From the IMG/VR virus record IMGVR_UViG_3300006750_000038, positions 1-33,680 of that record: 33,680 bases of DNA. One strand, written 5' to 3'. The position numbers and the translations under genes were made by a program. Numbering within the stretch: the first letter of the stretch is position 1; each line of letters opens with the position of its first letter. Under the pieces are notes generated by a model, which saw only the letters and a list, made by a program, of their open reading frames with translations, made no database searches and was not told the DNA's origin. Shown here in pieces: positions 14,116 to 21,872 of the stretch. The DNA is from a virus.

Positions 14116-16148
14116 ATTTGAGCACTTCCGGGTCCTGACCTAGGTGGTAGCTTCTCTGGTAGTGGTTGCATGGGAGCCATGCCTCCGCCAGACAGAGCAT
14201 TGTTTACTAACATATATAAATCCGGGTTCGCGGCACGTAACTGTGCCAGGACCCGGTACCTTTCCACTTCCTCCATCTTTTTTAGCTCGGAAGTCATCCT
14301 GCGGGCCTGAGCGAATAAGTCAACCATGGGGCTCTGTGTAGATTGAACAGGGCTCTGGGCTGCTCCCTGAACAACGCCACCAGCTTCCGGAGGGGCCTGT
14401 TGCCCGGGAGGAGCTTGTTGCCCGGGAGGAGCTTGTTGTTCACCCGGCGCGGCCTGCGCCCCAGCAGGCGGAGCACCTTGTTGTGGCGCTCCTTGTTGTG
14501 GCGCTCCTTGTTGTGGGGCACCGCCTTGTGGAGGAGCGCCGCCTTGTTGTTCCGCGCCAGGAGGAGGGCCATATTGCTGCTGCATCTGCATCTGGTTTTC
14601 TTGCTGCATGTTCTGGGACTGGATTTGATATCTGGTCTGGACAAGCATGGCTTCGCCTTGAGCCTCTACCTGCTTCAGTTGCTGTTCCCGTTGAGCGCTG
14701 GCAGCGACCTCCCCCTCTACCTTGAGTAGGTCACGCTCGGTATCAAAATTATAATCTCTAGACGCCAAGAAAGATCTACGACTAATCATACCCGCATTGG
14801 CTAGATTCATATCAAAACTAGCCCGCTGAATATCATCTGCCATTTTGAAGGGCTTAAACTTGATGTTGACGTTTGGGAGGCCCATGAATTGAGAAACCCG
14901 GTCGCGGATAAACTCAACACAACGGAGCATGTCTTGCCTATTACCAAGAAACTCATTCTCGAGTGCTCGTAGGTTGACAGAAGCGCCGGAATACTGCGCC
15001 TCACCGTAGAAAAACCCTGTAGGCACACCCATGCCAGCGATAATCTGATCGGAGTAAACGCGTAACTCTTGGTGCAGAAGTAAGCTCCGACCCTGCCCAC
15101 CAATCATCTGGTACCCGATGGGAACAGGCATTACAGGTATGTGATTATTGTCCTGACGCCAACGTTTGATCTGAGTCTGGACCTCTTTTTGCCAATCCTG
15201 TAAATTGATTTGCGCGTAGGGGTTACTTCCATCCGTTGTTACCTGCGGGAACATGACGCGCATGGGAACAATATGCTCCATCGCTACGGCTTCTTGAGCT
15301 TTCCGAAGAATCTGCAAGAAGAAGATGTCTTTCAAGACGGGGAGGATAAGCGGAGCGCCCCACCCACTATCGGAAGGCTCTCTAGAGATAGAAGGTCTAC
15401 GACTATGGAATATCTTGGTGCTGTCTAAAAGAACGGAACGCTTCTTCCTGATAGCATCAATAAATGCCTGGGGAATCGTTTCCAGGATATCCGGCTTACC
15501 TAGAGTAATATCGTTTCTGAGCGCCCTCGGCATCTTGTAATAATATAGGTAGCGGCCCGTTATCTCATTGTATTTTATGGTGATATGTTTTGGGTTCCAG
15601 CGGATCAAACGGATCTTGACGGCAGCTTTGACAGGCTCGTCTACAACTTTAGCGGGCCCACTGTAGTCACAAGCTGGGCAAGTTAGATGGAACTTAAAGC
15701 CCTTCCACTTGTAGCCAGATTTCTTCGCAGGGACACTGTTCCCGCAAGAGGTGCAATGGAGAACCTTATTGAAGGGGAAGGCTACCGAAATAAAGGAGTT
15801 ACCATAAGTGTATCTGTCGAGATTAACTTCAATCAAAAACGAACGAAGCAAAAATTGCTTCTCAAAAAGATCCTTATAGATCTTTACCAAGCCCTCGTTG
15901 TCTTCCTCGTACACCAAGTCTGTAATTGGGTACGTAGCCAACTTCTGTGTAACCGCATTAATAAGTGGGTTAGTAAGTTGGTAATAATGACACCAGTCAA
16001 AGGTCTCCTTAATAGTCTTGGGCATGTAGTTTTTAGCTACGTCAAAGAAAGGGCTGGGGTAAAAAGACTCGGGCCGTCCGACAGACTTCGCCCGAGAACT
16101 TGCTGAAGATAAACCGTATCTCTGGGAACCGTAGTCCATTTGGGGCAC
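14112..16148 (-). CDS. portal protein with embedded zinc ribbon and Pro/Gln/Gly-rich tail
   Basis: This 678-aa protein would form the dodecameric portal at the head-tail vertex through which DNA passes. Portal hallmarks are residues 360-400 (DQIIAGMGVPTGFFYGE, then GASVNLRALENEFLG), the LRKAQEAVAMEHIVP segment near 281-295, and helical stem and crown regions. Unusual features: a C132-x2-C135 / C157-x2-C160 zinc ribbon inside the N-terminal clip/wing region, and a low-complexity Pro/Gln/Gly/Ala tail at about 525-598, followed by a helical C-terminal segment. The ATG has AAAGGAG upstream and lies 4 bases after the 223-aa gene. The gene ends tail-to-tail with the zinc-ribbon gene in a shared CTAG. 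Confidence 0.88.
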   Translation of the reverse strand: MPQMDYGSQRYGLSSASSRAKSVGRPESFYPSPFFDVAKNYMPKTIKETFDWCHYYQLTNPLINAVTQKLATYPITDLVYEEDNEGLVKIYKDLFEKQFLLRSFLIEVNLDRYTYGNSFISVAFPFNKVLHCTSCGNSVPAKKSGYKWKGFKFHLTCPACDYSGPAKVVDEPVKAAVKIRLIRWNPKHITIKYNEITGRYLYYYKMPRALRNDITLGKPDILETIPQAFIDAIRKKRSVLLDSTKIFHSRRPSISREPSDSGWGAPLILPVLKDIFFLQILRKAQEAVAMEHIVPMRVMFPQVTTDGSNPYAQINLQDWQKEVQTQIKRWRQDNNHIPVMPVPIGYQMIGGQGRSLLLHQELRVYSDQIIAGMGVPTGFFYGEAQYSGASVNLRALENEFLGNRQDMLRCVEFIRDRVSQFMGLPNVNIKFKPFKMADDIQRASFDMNLANAGMISRRSFLASRDYNFDTERDLLKVEGEVAASAQREQQLKQVEAQGEAMLVQTRYQIQSQNMQQENQMQMQQQYGPPPGAEQQGGAPPQGGAPQQGAPQQGAPQQGAPPAGAQAAPGEQQAPPGQQAPPGQQAPPEAGGVVQGAAQSPVQSTQSPMVDLFAQARRMTSELKKMEEVERYRVLAQLRAANPDLYMLVNNALSGGGMAPMQPLPEKLPPRSGPGSAQI
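14398..14520. repeat. in-frame tandem repeats within portal gene
   Basis: Two 18-base copies of TGTTGCCCGGGAGGAGCT lie at 14398-14415 and 14416-14433. Three 15-base copies of CCTTGTTGTGGCGCT, the last divergent, lie at 14476-14520. All unit lengths are multiples of three, so they encode repeated Gln-Ala-Pro-Pro-Gly-Gln and Gln-Gly-Ala-Pro-Gln units on the minus strand. Copy number could vary between isolates without breaking the frame. Confidence 0.85.
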
Positions 16149-16152
16149 TCCT

Positions 16153-16824
16153 TTATGGAAGCAGTTTTTTAACCTGTGTGAGGAGCGAACCAGACATTGA
16201 CCCTAAAAAGTCTTTTACGGAAGTTGACTTCATAATCTGAACGTCATCTTCATTTCTACCGCTAAACGTTGGTTTCTTCTTCAAATCAAGGGCTCTTTTT
16301 ATTTGAGCTTGGTGCATTGGCTCAACAAACTCCGCAATGTAGCGGTTACTCGGCTCTAGTGCACCCGGCCCGTAGGATAAACCGTAGTCTAGCATAGCTG
16401 CGGCTACGTATTTATAGACCTCCGTAGAAATCTTCGTGTCCTCTTTGATCTGGGACATTATCTCTAGGGCAAGGGCTGCTTGGTGTGGAGTAGGCATTTG
16501 AATCAAGTCAAATTTTGGGGTTAAACCAGCAAGCCCCAGGGACACCTTTTCAAAAGTCTCCCATCGAGTATACGGGGCATCTGAGACATGGCAAGTGCGT
16601 ATTGCTTGGATCTTATTTCTAGTAATCTCAGAAATGGTCGTACCCCAGGTACGGCCAATCTCGAGCCAGCACGTTTCCGGCTCCCAACCAAGATATTCGG
16701 ACCCAAACTCCCGAAGGAGCATTAGGTTTAGAACAAGTGGATGAGTCTCGCGATTCGTAAAAGCTTGCTTAGGAGTTTGTGGCCCCGTGCTGGCTGTGAG
16801 TTGTATACTAGTGAGTGTGTTCAT
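16153..16824 (-). CDS. hypothetical 223-aa protein upstream of portal
   Basis: A largely helical soluble protein with no motif I recognise. It has a Trp-rich patch (residues about 47-60, including LGWEPETCW) and a basic C-terminus. The start overlaps the end of the 332-aa gene by 17 bases, and the stop is 4 bases before the portal gene, so the three are one operon. By position it may be a head-assembly, packaging or portal-associated protein. I cannot choose among these from sequence. The ribosome binding site (GGATGA) is weak, as expected for a coupled gene. Confidence 0.7.
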   Translation of the reverse strand: MNTLTSIQLTASTGPQTPKQAFTNRETHPLVLNLMLLREFGSEYLGWEPETCWLEIGRTWGTTISEITRNKIQAIRTCHVSDAPYTRWETFEKVSLGLAGLTPKFDLIQMPTPHQAALALEIMSQIKEDTKISTEVYKYVAAAMLDYGLSYGPGALEPSNRYIAEFVEPMHQAQIKRALDLKKKPTFSGRNEDDVQIMKSTSVKDFLGSMSGSLLTQVKKLLP

Positions 16825-17806
16825 CTATCATCCGTGCAATTGCTTGCTTGTGGGGAGCAGGCAAACTACTAAGCACCGATGCTGGGTCTGAAACGAACTC
16901 GTCTGAAAAGCTTTCGCCAAAAGCATCGGTAAGACGCGCAGAGCCTCCGTTCTCGACCCAATGGGACACTGTATCGTTTGTGTACTCACGTCCACCAATC
17001 TCAAAGGGTTGGTCAACAGAAGCCTTTTTCTCAACAGAAGTTCCGAAAACAGTCTGATAAGGGTCTGGTATTACTCGGTTATATAAACCCGTAAGCTCAT
17101 ACCGTATATCAAAGTCTGCCAAGTCTTCGGCCAGCTTGTCAGCATCTGCGGAAGCGGATTTAGTAAGCAAAGTCTCTAGCTCCGCGAGACCATTGGCCTC
17201 CATAACCGCCAACTTCCTCGTGTCGATGCCCAGAGCAAAGTCACTACCGAGTTCAACGCGACCATAGTCAATCATGTCATCGGTAAAAAGACCATTGAAA
17301 GCACCCGCCTCTTTTACCTGCAACATCAGCCTACGTTTTCCCCGGGGAGAGCATGCCTTGAAAGCGTCCTCCACAACCTCGTACTGGTCATCAGAAGAGA
17401 GCCCAAAAAGCTCCTCTAGACTTCTGTCTTCTGCCTCACCGCTATAGCCAAGCTCTAGCGCCGCAGTTTTAGTAAGGTCCTCTGGTGGGGTGAACCCAAA
17501 CGAAACCAAAGCAGAGCTTAGTTTTTGGGCTGCTTCCTTTTGGAGATTCTCGGATAACCCAGCACCATGCGCAGAAAAGTACACCGCCGAAGCAACTGCG
17601 TTGCCAGCATCAAGGATAGGGAACTTGTGTACTCTTCCCTGAGGTGTGTCCGCTACCAAAGCGTAATCCCCGTCTTTAGGGGCTTGGTTTTCAGATAGGT
17701 CAGCCGCGATTTTAATGATAGGGGGGATACCCCGTTCCGAAAACTCTTTTCGGAGGAGCAGGCCTCCATCATCGTAATGATCTAGGACCACTGGCAAGTC
17801 TTTCAT
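16808..17806 (-). CDS. phage structural / head-assembly-type protein, 332 aa
   Basis: I use the ATG at 17806, which has GGGAG five bases upstream; a GTG at 17818 is in frame but lies on that ribosome binding site. Residues about 58-100 contain a KFPILDAGNAVASA...LSENLQKEAAQKL pattern. It resembles the recurring yPi.d..h...A...f segment with a trailing A-x-x-x-G helix seen in many phage head and protease-region proteins. The rest is acidic and helical (residues 105-170 and 200-240), with a C-terminal helix (QAIARMIDEH). First gene of its minus-strand operon, followed by the 223-aa and portal genes. A scaffold or protease-associated role is possible, but no catalytic triad is evident. Confidence 0.6.
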   Translation of the reverse strand: MKDLPVVLDHYDDGGLLLRKEFSERGIPPIIKIAADLSENQAPKDGDYALVADTPQGRVHKFPILDAGNAVASAVYFSAHGAGLSENLQKEAAQKLSSALVSFGFTPPEDLTKTAALELGYSGEAEDRSLEELFGLSSDDQYEVVEDAFKACSPRGKRRLMLQVKEAGAFNGLFTDDMIDYGRVELGSDFALGIDTRKLAVMEANGLAELETLLTKSASADADKLAEDLADFDIRYELTGLYNRVIPDPYQTVFGTSVEKKASVDQPFEIGGREYTNDTVSHWVENGGSARLTDAFGESFSDEFVSDPASVLSSLPAPHKQAIARMIDEHTH

Positions 17807-17829
17807 GGTTTCTCCCACAAGGGCTTAAA

Positions 17830-17844
17830 TGTTTTTGGTATAAG
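17830..17844 (-). promoter_or_regulatory. candidate phage promoter motif upstream of the portal operon
   Basis: On the minus strand the site reads CTTATACCAAAAACA, with CTTATACC ending 30 bases before the ATG at 17806. It shares CTTATACC and a following AACAT with the RNA polymerase leader. Read on the plus strand, GGTATAAG could instead be a -10-like element 45 bases before the first early gene; the motif alone does not settle the direction. Confidence 0.4.
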
Positions 17845-17889
17845 CAAACCGGAAGCCCCTAAATTTCTAAAAACAACCCGGAGGGTATG

Positions 17890-18192
17890 ATGGACAACAC
17901 TAATGACAATAATAAAAGATGCAGCCTGCGCGTGGAAGTACCGCGCAAGAAGCCTGAATTAAAAGATGTGATGATCGACGCAGGCATAGAGGGCCTCAGA
18001 GCAGCAGCAAGCACATTGGCGCGCAGCTTAACACACAATAATGATAACAGCCCCATGTTCGCCTTGACAATCGATGTTCCAAAAATCCAGCACGCTTCTT
18101 CAAGTAACACACAAACCGATACCACCACCAAAGATATACAGCAAGAAATAATAGACGAAGAGTGCGACGCCGAACATCCAGAGAGCGAGTAA
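17890..18192 (+). CDS. small acidic protein at head of early operon
   Basis: Two ATGs lie in tandem at 17887 and 17890. The GGAGGG just upstream is only 1-2 bases from the first, so the second is the better start (100 aa). The N-terminal half is basic, with a helix near residues 24-48. The C-terminus is Thr- and Glu/Asp-rich and probably disordered. It is the first gene of the plus-strand operon, directly before the Cro/C1-type regulator. Small proteins at this place often modify host functions early in infection, but nothing in this sequence identifies a target. Confidence 0.6.
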   Translation: MDNTNDNNKRCSLRVEVPRKKPELKDVMIDAGIEGLRAAASTLARSLTHNNDNSPMFALTIDVPKIQHASSSNTQTDTTTKDIQQEIIDEECDAEHPESE

Positions 18193-18193
18193 G

Positions 18194-18646
18194 GTGGGGC
18201 AATCTTCACAATTATCTTCCCTGCGGTTTGGGGCGGTAATAAAAAAATTGCGAGTGTCTGCCGGGTATTTATCCGGCAGAGACTTCGCGAAAGCTTGTGG
18301 GCTATCTAGGGAAACCGTGAGAAACTACGAGTCCGGTAAGACATTACCATCGAACGAGTCTTTACTTCAAATATTGAAAACTCTAGATGTAAAACCGGGC
18401 TCTACAGGCTCTATAGAAATAATAGCCGCACTGCACGAAGCTAGACGCAGTAAAACAACCGCCACAAAAAGATCGTATGGAGCTGCAGCCAATTTTGAAC
18501 TCAGTAAATACTTGAGAGCTTCAGACATCTCGGAAGAGAAAATTGAGCAATTACTCACACTGTTTACTGAATACATCAGCCCGGATAGGCAAAGCGCTAG
18601 CCTCATGCACTTTTTACGGCAGAGAATAACCAAAATATTGGAGTAA
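18194..18646 (+). CDS. Cro/C1-type (XRE) helix-turn-helix regulator
   Basis: This 150-aa protein has an XRE-family DNA-binding domain at about residues 12-66: helix 1 (FGAVIKKLRVSAG), a turn, recognition helix LSRETVRNYESG, then the helix ending LLQILKTLDV. A helical C-terminal region (about 100-148) could dimerise. The start is GTG, one base after the previous stop, so expression is probably coupled; the ribosome binding site is weak. As the second gene of the plus-strand operon it may repress the divergent region at 17819-17889 and so control the early operon. A lysogeny repressor is less likely because no integrase is visible, though one could lie outside the window. Confidence 0.8.
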   Translation: MGQSSQLSSLRFGAVIKKLRVSAGYLSGRDFAKACGLSRETVRNYESGKTLPSNESLLQILKTLDVKPGSTGSIEIIAALHEARRSKTTATKRSYGAAANFELSKYLRASDISEEKIEQLLTLFTEYISPDRQSASLMHFLRQRITKILE

Positions 18647-18650
18647 ATAT

Positions 18651-20057
18651 ATGATTTACCTCCCAGAAAAAGACAACGGTGAGACCATAATAGACGAGGC
18701 TTTTTCCTCTGCTAGTATGTGGATCCCGAACTCAATGATTAAAGACAAAGATACCTTTCTGCGCGCAGCAACTATTCGAACAGAAGATTCAAGATCTGGC
18801 GCAGTGCGTGCAATTTCGCTAGCGCACAGAGAAGTGCATCACATAGTTGTAGCAAGACACCTTTTTTCCGAGGAAGAATGGGCCGCGCGCCTCAATAATT
18901 GGTCAGTGCCCGCGCTTAACATGACCTGGGAGTATGTGGACTTCGGTGGAGACATCTCCCCAAGAGATGCTGCACAAGAGGAGGCTTGGGCAGCGTTTTC
19001 TAAAGCCGACCACGGTGTATTAAACCTTGCCTGCGGCAAAGGCAAAACAGTCCTGGCCTTAAAGAAAATAGCAGACCGAGGCGTCCCCGCTATTGTCATT
19101 GTTAACAACAGTGGACTAATGGAGCAGTGGAAAGAGCGGGCTTGCGAATTTCTAGACATAACCGAAGAAGATATAGGCGTAGTGCAGGGACCGAAGGCTG
19201 AGTGGGACAAGCCCCTGGTATTAGCAATGATACACACGTTGGCAAACCATGCCACTCGGGGGCTTAGTCTAGACATTCGGACTCGTTTTGGGACTGTCGT
19301 TTTTGACGAGGTGCATCATTTAAGTGCCGCCAAATTCAGCCTGACAGCCGACTTATTCCACGGTCCTAGATTCGGATTGACCGCAACCCCTCACAGGGAA
19401 GATGGTCTTGAAGATGTCTACTATGCCCACATAGGAAATATCTTTCACTCGGACCTTATGGGTGACCTGTCCGCAAAGATCTTCTTTGTAAAGCTAACTA
19501 CAACAGGCTCCCCAGTAGATAAGTCAGTGCTAAGAGATAAAATTGGTGAGTTTTCCGCGCCTAAAATGTACCAATACTTAGCCACCCAAGAAGACAGAAA
19601 CCACAAGATCATAAATCTTGTAGCAAACGCACTGGGCAAGGGGAGGAAGATTCTGGTGCTGGCACATAGTAAAGTGCACCCCGCTCTCCTTAACGAAAGT
19701 TTCCTAGACAACCCAAGTATGAAAAGATATACAAGTGGGGTTGTCACGGGGGACACTCCCGGTGTAGACCGTACGCGCATAATTAAAGAATCCAACGTAA
19801 CTTTCGCCACATTCCAAATTGCTAGAGAGGGGCTAGATGTTGTTGAGCTAGACACCCTAATCTTCTGTACTCCCTTTAAATCATGGGGAGCTTTTCAGCA
19901 GGGTAAGGGTCGCATCGAACGACAACTTAAAGGTAAAAGAGAGCCCCTTGTTTTGGTCGTTGACGACATCTATTTAGGGCCTTCGACCAGTATGTGCCGA
20001 GCGCTTAAAAGGAATATTGTGTCCCATGGACTACCGTTTAAAACAGTCGAGGGATGA
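18651..20057 (+). CDS. SF2 DNA helicase (XPB/UvsW-like DEAH-box type)
   Basis: A 468-aa protein with all major superfamily 2 motifs: Walker A CGKGKT at 128-133, motif II DEVHH at 219-223, motif III TATP at 244-247, and motif VI QGKGRIER at 417-424. It lacks extra nuclease domains. The arrangement fits phage UvsW/XPB-like helicases, which unwind branched DNA and help recombination-dependent replication. The ATG has GGAG eight bases upstream. The 3' end overlaps the next gene, for the glycosylase, by about 32 bases. Confidence 0.92.
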   Translation: MIYLPEKDNGETIIDEAFSSASMWIPNSMIKDKDTFLRAATIRTEDSRSGAVRAISLAHREVHHIVVARHLFSEEEWAARLNNWSVPALNMTWEYVDFGGDISPRDAAQEEAWAAFSKADHGVLNLACGKGKTVLALKKIADRGVPAIVIVNNSGLMEQWKERACEFLDITEEDIGVVQGPKAEWDKPLVLAMIHTLANHATRGLSLDIRTRFGTVVFDEVHHLSAAKFSLTADLFHGPRFGLTATPHREDGLEDVYYAHIGNIFHSDLMGDLSAKIFFVKLTTTGSPVDKSVLRDKIGEFSAPKMYQYLATQEDRNHKIINLVANALGKGRKILVLAHSKVHPALLNESFLDNPSMKRYTSGVVTGDTPGVDRTRIIKESNVTFATFQIAREGLDVVELDTLIFCTPFKSWGAFQQGKGRIERQLKGKREPLVLVVDDIYLGPSTSMCRALKRNIVSHGLPFKTVEG

Positions 20058-20691
20058 CCTAAAGTCATTTCTCCACACTTTCCAAGACTGCAAAGAGTGT
20101 GCCCTGCATAAAAACAGGAAAACGCTAATAACAGGTAAAGGTAGTGTAAACGCCTCTGTAGTTATTCTGCTGGACAGAGTAAGTGCTCAGGCTGCAAGTG
20201 GTGGAAACATCATGGACGGGGGTGAGGGGAAAACCCTCCAGCAAGTACTCAAGTTCGTTGCCAAAGATTACCCAGTAATACGAGACAGCTTTCTTTGGGT
20301 GACCCCCGTGACCGTGTGCCCAACCAAAAGAGTTGGGAAGCTAGAAATGTTACCGCCGCCTTCAGCTAGAGAACACGCGGCATGTTCCGCGAGACTTTTT
20401 GGGGAGATGCATACAATACAACCAGAAATAGTCATTGCTTGTGGGGCCTCAGCCTACAAAGCACTAAACCCAACAAGGGGAACCCCTCATGCCGATAACA
20501 TCGGAAGAGTGGTAGAAGGGCATATCGTCGGAGACATAGGGACATACCCCGTGCCTATGATGGTGACCTTCCCAATGAACCAATTGTTCAGAAACCCTAC
20601 ACAAACCGTAGACGGTATCTGGAATAAGACAATTAGCCACTTCAAACAAGCGATTAACATCGCACAAATACTAGCAGAAAAAAGGAGATAG
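20026..20691 (+). CDS. family 4-like uracil-DNA glycosylase superfamily protein
   Basis: I chose ATG 20026 (221 aa), 12 bases after AAAAGGA; a TTG at 20017 is an in-frame alternative. Four Cys (22, 25, 98, 120) in the CxxC...C...C spacing match the 4Fe-4S ligands of family 4 UDGs, and PEIVIACGASAYKAL matches the conserved core. The usual catalytic motifs are altered. The GEAPG-type motif aligns with LLDRVSAQ near residue 48, and the HPS-type loop near 182-188 reads FPMNQLF with no His. The fold and cluster are probably kept, but activity is doubtful. It lies between the helicase and a run of small genes in the replication operon. Confidence 0.8.
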   Translation: MDYRLKQSRDDLKSFLHTFQDCKECALHKNRKTLITGKGSVNASVVILLDRVSAQAASGGNIMDGGEGKTLQQVLKFVAKDYPVIRDSFLWVTPVTVCPTKRVGKLEMLPPPSAREHAACSARLFGEMHTIQPEIVIACGASAYKALNPTRGTPHADNIGRVVEGHIVGDIGTYPVPMMVTFPMNQLFRNPTQTVDGIWNKTISHFKQAINIAQILAEKRR

Positions 20692-20692
20692 C

Positions 20693-21124
20693 ATGGGCTA
20701 CGAATCTAAATCAGAAGAGGCTCGCAGAGCCGTCAAAGAGTTCGAGGAAGCAAGAAACGAAATTCTCGACTTTTTCCGAGCAAAACCAGAGTTCCTAGAT
20801 GAGTTTTTGCCTTTGGCAGATCGATACAACAAGCTTCTTACAGAAGCAAAAAACCATGTCCGGAATTTAGAGGGCGACGAGAAGGTTTCAGTAGGGCCCT
20901 TTACGCGCTCGTCCAGGCCAAAAAGCACTACGTATGACGCAACAAAAGTAAACCCGGAAGTGCTCACCATGCCCGGTGTTGTGAAGAAAATTGATGCGAC
21001 TAGAGTAAACGCCCTTATCGTGTCTGGTAAGATCTCCCACACCGATGTTGAGGACGGACAATCGGTAAGCTACGGAACGGCTAGAGTAAATGCCCCCGGA
21101 TTAATTACAATAAAAGTGGTGTGA
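20693..21124 (+). CDS. hypothetical 143-aa protein with coiled-coil N-terminus
   Basis: The ATG has AAAAAGGAG eight or so bases upstream and follows the glycosylase stop by one base. Residues 1-62 are charged and helical, possibly a coiled coil. After a short basic linker, residues 78-143 are beta-rich with a repeated A-T/G-x-K/R-V-N pattern near 83, 102 and 130, hinting at a small duplicated strand motif. I do not recognise a family. Its setting suggests a replication-associated role. Confidence 0.65.
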   Translation: MGYESKSEEARRAVKEFEEARNEILDFFRAKPEFLDEFLPLADRYNKLLTEAKNHVRNLEGDEKVSVGPFTRSSRPKSTTYDATKVNPEVLTMPGVVKKIDATRVNALIVSGKISHTDVEDGQSVSYGTARVNAPGLITIKVV

Positions 21125-21128
21125 CCCC

Positions 21129-21557
21129 ATGTACGGTGGTGGTCCAAAGACAGGGGTGGCTTACGCCGCCCTTCGTCTTACTACAATTAAATCCTGGGGT
21201 TACAAAAAAGACAAAAAGACTAGGAGTGAGCGGATGGAGCAACAAATACCAATCGATTCTTTACGGACGGATGAAAATCTACCTGAGGCGTCAATTACAG
21301 CTAGTGTAGCCAGGAAGATCTCGGACGCCGTTTACTACGGCTCTGGCGAGTGGGACAAAATCCCGTTTACCGTCGAGATTTTTTCGAGCGTTACCTTAAA
21401 ATGCGACCAAGATGTCGAGACTATTCGGACAGCACATAATTGTGCTTACGACATGGCTTGGGATGCGTCGAATGAACACATCCTAAAAGCAACTGCTGGG
21501 CACATGATTGACATAAAGACACGTCTGTGTTCTGGATCTTTCCCAGAGGAGGGGTAA
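21129..21557 (+). CDS. hypothetical 142-aa protein (start uncertain)
   Basis: The long form starts 4 bases after the previous stop but lacks a good ribosome binding site. An in-frame ATG at 21234 (107 aa) has AGGAGTGAGCGG directly upstream and could be the true start. The intervening codons look protein-coding, and the operon is otherwise tightly packed, so I keep the long form with that caveat. The core (residues about 55-130) is mixed alpha/beta with three Cys. No family recognised. Confidence 0.5.
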   Translation: MYGGGPKTGVAYAALRLTTIKSWGYKKDKKTRSERMEQQIPIDSLRTDENLPEASITASVARKISDAVYYGSGEWDKIPFTVEIFSSVTLKCDQDVETIRTAHNCAYDMAWDASNEHILKATAGHMIDIKTRLCSGSFPEEG

Positions 21558-21561
21558 AGCG

Positions 21562-21852
21562 ATGGACCTTACGAAGTGCTCAATTGATTCTATCCATGCG
21601 TACAGCATTGAAGTATTCAACCCCGAGGCACAAAAGGAATTTTGCCGTGTCTCTGCGAAGATCGGCTATGGCGTCGGGGGCAGGGCTGTTGGTGAATCTA
21701 TAGTCAGCGGCCTAGAGAAACATGAAGAAGTTCAAGAAGCCGCTAGAGTCCTAATAGAAGCCATAGAGAAGGCCTTTGCGCCGACCATTGGTGTCCTAGC
21801 AGACGATAAAAAACTGGAGGGGGAACTCCCCTCTGGGCTGGTTAACATCTAA
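21562..21852 (+). CDS. hypothetical 96-aa protein
   Basis: A GAGGAGGGG ribosome binding site precedes the ATG, and the gene follows the 142-aa gene by 4 bases. The product is a compact mix of a beta-strand N-terminus and helices, with a Gly-rich IGYGVGGRAVGES segment at residues 34-46. No recognisable family. Position just before the replicative helicase suggests, weakly, a helicase-related or replication role. Confidence 0.6.
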   Translation: MDLTKCSIDSIHAYSIEVFNPEAQKEFCRVSAKIGYGVGGRAVGESIVSGLEKHEEVQEAARVLIEAIEKAFAPTIGVLADDKKLEGELPSGLVNI

Positions 21853-21872
21853 AACAAGTGGAGACTTACAAT

